From a candidate division BRC1 bacterium ADurb.BinA292 (GTDB lineage: Bacteria; Sumerlaeota; Sumerlaeia; MVZB01), in NCBI GenBank assembly GCA_002068205.1, contig MVZB01000141.1, positions 1 through 8,429 of the forward strand: a stretch of DNA of 8,429 nucleotides. Reading direction: 5' to 3'. Below, piece after piece: positions 4,741 through 8,429 of this stretch (within the stretch, counting starts at the first letter, position 1; each line of letters opens with the position of its first letter). A program made the position numbers and the translations under genes. Under the pieces are notes generated by a model. It saw only the letters and a list, made by a program, of their open reading frames with translations. It was not told the origin of the DNA and did no database searches.

Positions 4741-6567
4741 ATGAAGCTTTCCACCGACCTGCTGGACCTGCTGCGCCGCGCCAAACAACACGGATTCTCC
4801 GATCAGCAGATCGCCTGGACGATCAACCGGCATCTTGACGGCTCGCGCCGGGTAACCGAGGCCGACATCCGCCGCCTGCGCCGCCAGTACGGCATCCGTC
4901 CCGTCTTCAAGTCGGTTGATACCTGCGCCGGCGAGTTCGAGGCCTTGACCCCGTATTACTACTCCACCTACGAGCGCCACAACGAGTCGGTTCGGAGCGA
5001 CCGCCCCAAAATCATGATTCTCGGCGGCGGTCCCAACCGCATCGGCCAGGGCATCGAATTCGACTACTGCTGCGTCCAGGCGGTCTTCGCCCTCAAGGCC
5101 GAAGGCTACGAGACGATTATGGTCAATTCAAACCCCGAGACCGTCTCGACCGATTACGACACCTCCGACAAACTCTACTTCGAACCGCTCACCGTCGAGG
5201 ACGTCCTGGCCATCTGCGACATCGAACAGCCCGACGGCGTCATCGTGCAGTTGGGCGGTCAGACCCCGCTCAAGCTCTGCCGCGAGCTCGAGGCCGAAGG
5301 CGTCAAGATCATCGGCACCTCGCCCGACTCGATCGACCTGGCCGAAGACCGCGACCGGTTCGGCCGCCTCCTGGCCGAACTGGGGATCCCCCAGCCCGAA
5401 AACGGCTCCGGACGCACCCTGGAGGAAGTCGAGCGCGTCGTCCAGCGCATCGGCTACCCCGTCATGGTGCGCCCCTCTTACGTCCTCGGCGGCCGCGCCA
5501 TGCAGACCGTCTGGGACCGCGATCAGCTTGTCGAGTTCACCCGCGAGGCGTTCGAGGTCGCCGAGGGCCATCCGATCCTGATCGACAAGTTCCTGGCCAA
5601 TGCCACCGAGGTCGACGTCGACGCCCTGAGCGACGGCGACGACGTCGTCATCGCGGCGATCATGGAGCATATCGAGGAAGCCGGCATTCACTCGGGCGAT
5701 TCGGCCTGCGTCATTCCCCCCCGCCTCCTTTCCGACCACGTCATCGAGACGATCCGCCGCGCAACGCATCAACTGGCGCGCGCCTTGAAAGTCAAGGGCC
5801 TGATGAATGTGCAGTACGCCGTGCGCGACGAGGAGGTTTATGTCCTCGAAGTCAACCCGCGCGCCTCGCGCACCGTCCCCTATGTCAGCAAGGCCATCGG
5901 CCAACCCATCGCCCAGTACGCGGCGCGCTTGATGGTGGGCCGCACCCTGCGCGAGATCGGCTTCACCGAGGAACCCAGAATCCATTTCTACGCCGTCAAG
6001 GAAGCCGTCCTGCCGTTCAACAAATTCCCCGGCTGCACCGTGATCCTCGGCCCCGAAATGCGCTCCACCGGCGAGGTCATGGGCGTGGACGCGGATTACG
6101 CGATGGCGTTCGCCAAGAGCCAGTTGGCCGCCGGCAGCAAGCTGCCGCTCGACGGCCGGATCTTCGTCAGCGTCAACGACTACGACAAGCGGCAGTTCCT
6201 GCCGATCGCGCGCAAGCTGGTCGAGTTGGGATTCGAATTCCTCTGCACGGCGGGGACGCATCGCTTTCTCAGCGACAACGGCGTCGCCTCGCGGCAGGTC
6301 GAAAAGCTGAGCGAGGGCCGCCCCAACATCCAGGATCTCGTCATGAACAACGAGGTGGGGATGATCGTCAACACGTTCAGCGGCGACAAGGCGCGCCACG
6401 ACGAGAAAATGATCCGCACCCTCGCGATCCGCTATGAACTGCCCCTGTTCACGACGATCGCCGCCGCCCGCGCCGTCGCGCAGGCCATCGCAGCGCTCAA
6501 GGTCAAACAACTCGAGGTCAAGTCGCTGCAGGAGTACCACGCCGAACTACGAGCACGACCCTCCTGA
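4741..6567 (+). CDS. carB: Carbamoyl-phosphate synthase large subunit, stand-alone C-terminal half (split CarB)
   Basis: CarB makes carbamoyl phosphate for pyrimidine and arginine synthesis. Full-length CarB is about 1,070 residues; this protein has 608 and covers only the second half. Residues 1-70 are the later part of the oligomerisation domain (LRRAKQHGFSDQQIA, then VDTCAGEFEA). Residues 89 to about 455 are the carbamoyl-phosphate-forming ATP-grasp domain, with GGGPNRIGQGIEFDY (95-109), NPETVSTDYDTSD (131-143), RPSYVLGGRAM (244-254), EHIEEAGIHSGDSA (309-322) and EVNPRASRTVP (370-380). Residues from about 455 onward form the MGS-like allosteric domain; phosphate-pocket residues expected from E. 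coli CarB align with T503, T506, K522 and N544. An in-frame TAG at 4684 and no earlier start codon support the ATG at 4741, though no strong Shine-Dalgarno is seen. The first 54-base stretch upstream and the whole 4454-4740 gap contain no CarB N-terminal half. Split CarB is known in some archaea and in Aquifex; the partner gene must lie elsewhere. Confidence 0.93.
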   Translation: MKLSTDLLDLLRRAKQHGFSDQQIAWTINRHLDGSRRVTEADIRRLRRQYGIRPVFKSVDTCAGEFEALTPYYYSTYERHNESVRSDRPKIMILGGGPNRIGQGIEFDYCCVQAVFALKAEGYETIMVNSNPETVSTDYDTSDKLYFEPLTVEDVLAICDIEQPDGVIVQLGGQTPLKLCRELEAEGVKIIGTSPDSIDLAEDRDRFGRLLAELGIPQPENGSGRTLEEVERVVQRIGYPVMVRPSYVLGGRAMQTVWDRDQLVEFTREAFEVAEGHPILIDKFLANATEVDVDALSDGDDVVIAAIMEHIEEAGIHSGDSACVIPPRLLSDHVIETIRRATHQLARALKVKGLMNVQYAVRDEEVYVLEVNPRASRTVPYVSKAIGQPIAQYAARLMVGRTLREIGFTEEPRIHFYAVKEAVLPFNKFPGCTVILGPEMRSTGEVMGVDADYAMAFAKSQLAAGSKLPLDGRIFVSVNDYDKRQFLPIARKLVELGFEFLCTAGTHRFLSDNGVASRQVEKLSEGRPNIQDLVMNNEVGMIVNTFSGDKARHDEKMIRTLAIRYELPLFTTIAAARAVAQAIAALKVKQLEVKSLQEYHAELRARPS

Positions 6568-6572
6568 CGCCC

Positions 6573-6653
6573 CTCTCCCTCGTCCTCGTCCTCGCCCTCG
6601 CCCCCAAAGGCCCTCCCCAGCATTCGGCTCTCGGCTCTCGTCCTCGGCTCTCG
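6573..6653. repeat. TCGTCC / TCGGCTC simple repeats after carB
   Basis: Two patches occupy the 143-base convergent gap between carB and the regulator gene. At 6573-6603 the run ctccctcgtcctcgtcctcgccctcgccc repeats a six-base ctcgtc-like unit. At 6624-6653 a tcggctc unit recurs three times with one tcgtcc interruption. No hairpin terminator is evident in the gap. The carB C-terminus runs almost into the first patch. Confidence 0.65.
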
Positions 6654-6710
6654 AAAATCCCGTCCTTGATCCCCCGGCGTTCCGTCAGTTCCGCCAACGC
6701 CTCCTCGCTC

Positions 6711-8129
6711 TTACCGGAAGCTCTCCGGCTCCAGCCCGTATTCCCTGATCTTCTTGTAGAGATACGGCCGCCCGACGCGGCTGTAGCGCGAGGCCATCGT
6801 CATGTTCCCATGCGTCCGCCGCAGCAGCCCCTTGAAATACTCCGTCTCGAAGATCCGCTTGGCTTCCTTCAGCGGCAGATCGAGCGACGGCCCGCCGACC
6901 GGCGCGGCCTGCAGTTCCGGCGGCGGATCGCCCGCCGACCGCACCGCCTCGGGCAGATCCTCCAGTCCGATCTCCATCGACCGCGCCTGGCGCGCCAGCG
7001 TCCGGATCATCGTCTGCATTTCGTCCAGATTACCCGGCCAGTCGTACTGGAACATCGCCAGCAGCGCCTGGCTGGAAAAACTCAGCCCGCCGCCGTTGCG
7101 CTCGGCGCTCCCCGACTCCAGCCGCAGCAGGTGCTGCGCCAGCAGCGGGATGTCCTCGCGCCGCGCCCGCACCGGCGGCACCCGGATCTGCAAGATATTG
7201 ATCCGGTAGAACAACTCCCGCAGAAACTGGCCTTCCTCCACCTGACGCACCAGCTCCGGATCGGCCGTCGCCATCAGCCGCGAGAGCGGCCGCGGCGTCC
7301 CCGGCGTCTCGTCCTGATAGAACGGCCGGTGCAGGAAATCGAGCAGTCGCTTCTGCGCCACCCGCCCCAGCGCCTCGATCTGATGCAGCACCAGCGAGCC
7401 GCCCCCCGCCTTGGCGAAGGCCGAATGTTCGGGGTGCGGGCCGCTGGCGTATTCGCCCCGCCCGATCGGCCCGAACAGGAACGCCCCGGTCTCGTCTCCC
7501 TGCCCGCGGCGGCAATCGACCACCACCAGCGGGTGCATCGCGCGTTCGCTCTTCATGTGGATCGCCTGTGCGACTTCCACGCGCTCGGTCCCCGGCTCGC
7601 CCGTCACCAGCGCCGGCGCATCGGTTCGCGCGATCTGATCGAGCAGCCGGTACAGCGAGCGCATCGGCAGCGAACTGCCGAGCAGATTCTCATACGACGT
7701 CCGCCCTTCCAGAATCTGCCGCAGACGATAATTCTGTTCCTCGAGCTGGCGCAGCTCGGCCTGCGTCACCAGAAACTGCCCCAGTTCGCGCGCCGAGAGC
7801 TCCTGCGAAAGCACCAGCCGGGCGCCGTTCTGCCGCAGCAGTTCCCCGTGGCCGTCCCCTGGGTCGCTCGCCAGCGCCACCACCAGCAATTCCGGTTGCG
7901 TCGCGCTGAGCTGCTTCATCCGGCGCGGGTTGATGTCGCGCGGCGAGCGCGGCGCCAGCAGCAGCATGTCGGCCGGCTGCTGCTGCAGCTGGCTTTCCGC
8001 CTCGTCCAGGTCGGCCGCCGGCCGCAGGTTGAATCCCGCCGGCCGCAGCACCGCGCGCAGCTGATGCAGCAGCTTTTCGTTGTCCCCCACGATCACTAGA
8101 TCGAATGTGCGTGTTAGCGAAGGAGTCAT
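6711..8129 (-). CDS. NtrC-like AAA+ regulator with degenerate receiver and ATPase motifs
   Basis: A 472-residue protein with the NtrC layout. Residues 9-125 resemble a receiver domain, but the phosphoacceptor position is A59 (PADMLLLAP). A coiled linker covers about 117-141, the AAA+ core about 146-395, and a Fis-type helix-turn-helix about 418-466 (HGNMTMASRYSRVGRPYLYKKIREYGL). Normal members hydrolyse ATP to remodel sigma-54 RNA polymerase. Here Walker A reads GEPGTERV (177-184) where GESGTGKE is usual. The sigma-54 contact loop GAFTGA is replaced by GEYASG (225-230). Walker B reads GSLVLHQI, with H249-Q250 for D-E. The sensor II arginine is D369 (WPGNLDEM). The DNA-binding end and the PPVRARREDIPLL segment are well kept. 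AAGGAA sits 8 bases before the ATG, so the gene is probably expressed. Likely a DNA-binding pseudo-ATPase regulator; its target is unknown. Confidence 0.88.
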   Translation of the reverse strand: MTPSLTRTFDLVIVGDNEKLLHQLRAVLRPAGFNLRPAADLDEAESQLQQQPADMLLLAPRSPRDINPRRMKQLSATQPELLVVALASDPGDGHGELLRQNGARLVLSQELSARELGQFLVTQAELRQLEEQNYRLRQILEGRTSYENLLGSSLPMRSLYRLLDQIARTDAPALVTGEPGTERVEVAQAIHMKSERAMHPLVVVDCRRGQGDETGAFLFGPIGRGEYASGPHPEHSAFAKAGGGSLVLHQIEALGRVAQKRLLDFLHRPFYQDETPGTPRPLSRLMATADPELVRQVEEGQFLRELFYRINILQIRVPPVRARREDIPLLAQHLLRLESGSAERNGGGLSFSSQALLAMFQYDWPGNLDEMQTMIRTLARQARSMEIGLEDLPEAVRSAGDPPPELQAAPVGGPSLDLPLKEAKRIFETEYFKGLLRRTHGNMTMASRYSRVGRPYLYKKIREYGLEPESFR

Positions 8130-8137
8130 CGGAAGCG

Positions 8138-8143
8138 TTCCTT
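8138..8143 (-). promoter_or_regulatory. Shine-Dalgarno of the NtrC-like gene overlapping the upstream stop codon
   Basis: AAGGAA on the minus strand lies 8 bases before the ATG at 8129. It shares bases with the TAA (8142-8144) ending the upstream RND reading frame. Such an overlap is typical of translationally coupled genes and fixes the regulator's start. Confidence 0.7.
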
Positions 8144-8176
8144 AAAGAATCCCCGCCGCCTGACTGCAAGGCGTGT

Positions 8177-8191
8177 GGGAGTCTGATTCCC
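8177..8191. repeat. Short hairpin gggagt-ctg-attccc
   Basis: A 6-bp stem with one G-T pair and a three-base loop, followed on the plus strand by ttt. It belongs to the non-RND segment 8142-8279. It may be part of the same structured element as the larger hairpin at 8205-8238. Too weak to call as a terminator alone. Confidence 0.35.
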
Positions 8192-8204
8192 TTTCAGATG
8201 CCAG

Positions 8205-8238
8205 GGAGCCCCGATGGCGCAATCCGGCGCCAGGCTCC
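8205..8238. repeat. Nested palindrome in the non-homologous tail of the RND remnant
   Basis: Outer arms ggagcc (8205-8210) and ggctcc (8233-8238) enclose inner arms tggcgc (8215-8220) and gcgcca (8227-8232), with a six-base loop and a four-base bulge on one side. Twelve base pairs are formed in total. It is REP-like in architecture, but its sequence is unrelated to the repeats around the RAYT gene. No T-run follows on either strand. Confidence 0.6.
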
Positions 8239-8429
8239 AAGGCCCCCGCCTCCTTGCGGACTGCCTTTAAGAGAATCGCTTCGGGTGCGGCCTGCGCATA
8301 CACTTTGAAGAAGCGACCGAAGCGGATGAATCCTTGTTCGTAGGTACTGCCGATCAGGATGTTCAGGTTCTCCACCGCCTTGCCGATGGACACGCCTTTC
8401 TGCATGGCGAGCTTGTTGTCGATGATCAT

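Larger units (their letters stand above)
8142..8429 (-). pseudogene. RND efflux permease (AcrB/HAE1-like), truncated at its 3' end
   Basis: The frame is open at the right edge, so the 5' part lies beyond the window. RND permeases are inner-membrane proton antiporters of tripartite drug-efflux pumps. The first 50 visible residues, including KLAMQKGVSIGKAVENLNILIGS, GSTYEQGFIRFGRFFKVYAQAAPE, match the central periplasmic (docking/porter) part of HAE1-type permeases. After E50 (base 8280) the similarity stops abruptly. About 45 unrelated residues follow before a TAA, and none of the other frames restores the expected continuation (usually Y/F-R-x-LP...). The last several hundred residues of a normal permease, including its second membrane half, are therefore missing. 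Most likely a broken gene interrupted by foreign or rearranged DNA; a chimeric assembly join is the alternative. Confidence 0.75.

Noticed and set aside
5128..6540. Long minus-strand open frame (470 codons) opposite carB
   Set aside because: Antisense shadow of a strongly conserved CarB half. The Asp/Gly/Val-rich composition follows from complementing its codons.
4124..6567. cutA and carB as a functional pair
   Set aside because: They are divergent across 287 bases with repeats between, and no known pathway joins them.
6666..8099. Long plus-strand open frame (477 codons) opposite the NtrC-like gene
   Set aside because: The Arg/Pro/Gln-rich translation is a shadow. The minus-strand frame carries the recognisable domains and a ribosome binding site.

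Overview
The window is GC-rich chromosomal DNA with strong G/C preference at third codon positions. It carries housekeeping genes, one regulator, one small mobile module and several short-repeat intergenic regions. No rRNA, tRNA, CRISPR or phage genes were seen. The gene set (dimeric-type glycyl-tRNA synthetase, detached C-terminal half of CarB, PMT-family glycosyltransferase, RAYT transposase, CutA, NtrC-like regulator, RND pump remnant) and the simple repeats between genes suggest a Gram-negative-type bacterium from a poorly cultured lineage. The style recalls the PVC group (Kiritimatiellota, Verrucomicrobiota, Planctomycetota), but that is an impression and not a proven placement.

Layout. 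Bases 1-1284 (+) are the C-terminal part of an ArnT/PMT-like membrane glycosyltransferase that enters from the left. Bases 1416-2151 form a compact mobile module: a REP-associated tyrosine transposase (RAYT, minus strand, 1491-2084) between two inverted copies of a hairpin-forming repeat (1416-1468 and 2098-2151). A partial third copy of the repeat lies at 1331-1352. Bases 2165-3619 (-) are glycyl-tRNA synthetase. The 504-base gap 3620-4123 holds a leader hairpin, a CGNNAT hexamer array, a GCAGAGACGC-type repeat and two hairpins, but no gene. Bases 4124-4453 (-) are cutA. Divergent from it, 4741-6567 (+) is a stand-alone carB C-terminal half. It is convergent with 6711-8129 (-), an NtrC-type protein whose ATPase and receiver signature residues are nearly all substituted. 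Bases 8142-8429 (-) are the truncated end of an RND efflux permease whose 5' part lies outside the window.

How the genes fit together. There is no single pathway operon here. glyQS, cutA and carB are housekeeping genes with separate upstream regions. The RAYT module looks inserted or maintained between the glycosyltransferase and glyQS, and one repeat lies exactly between the glyQS stop and the RAYT start, so it may shape both transcripts. The NtrC-like gene follows the RND remnant by 12 bases, with its ribosome binding site overlapping the remnant's stop codon.

The observations most worth following are the REP/RAYT pair, where a compensatory base-pair change supports the hairpin; the apparently ATPase-dead NtrC-like regulator; the split CarB; and the palindrome-bearing segment that replaces the end of the RND gene.
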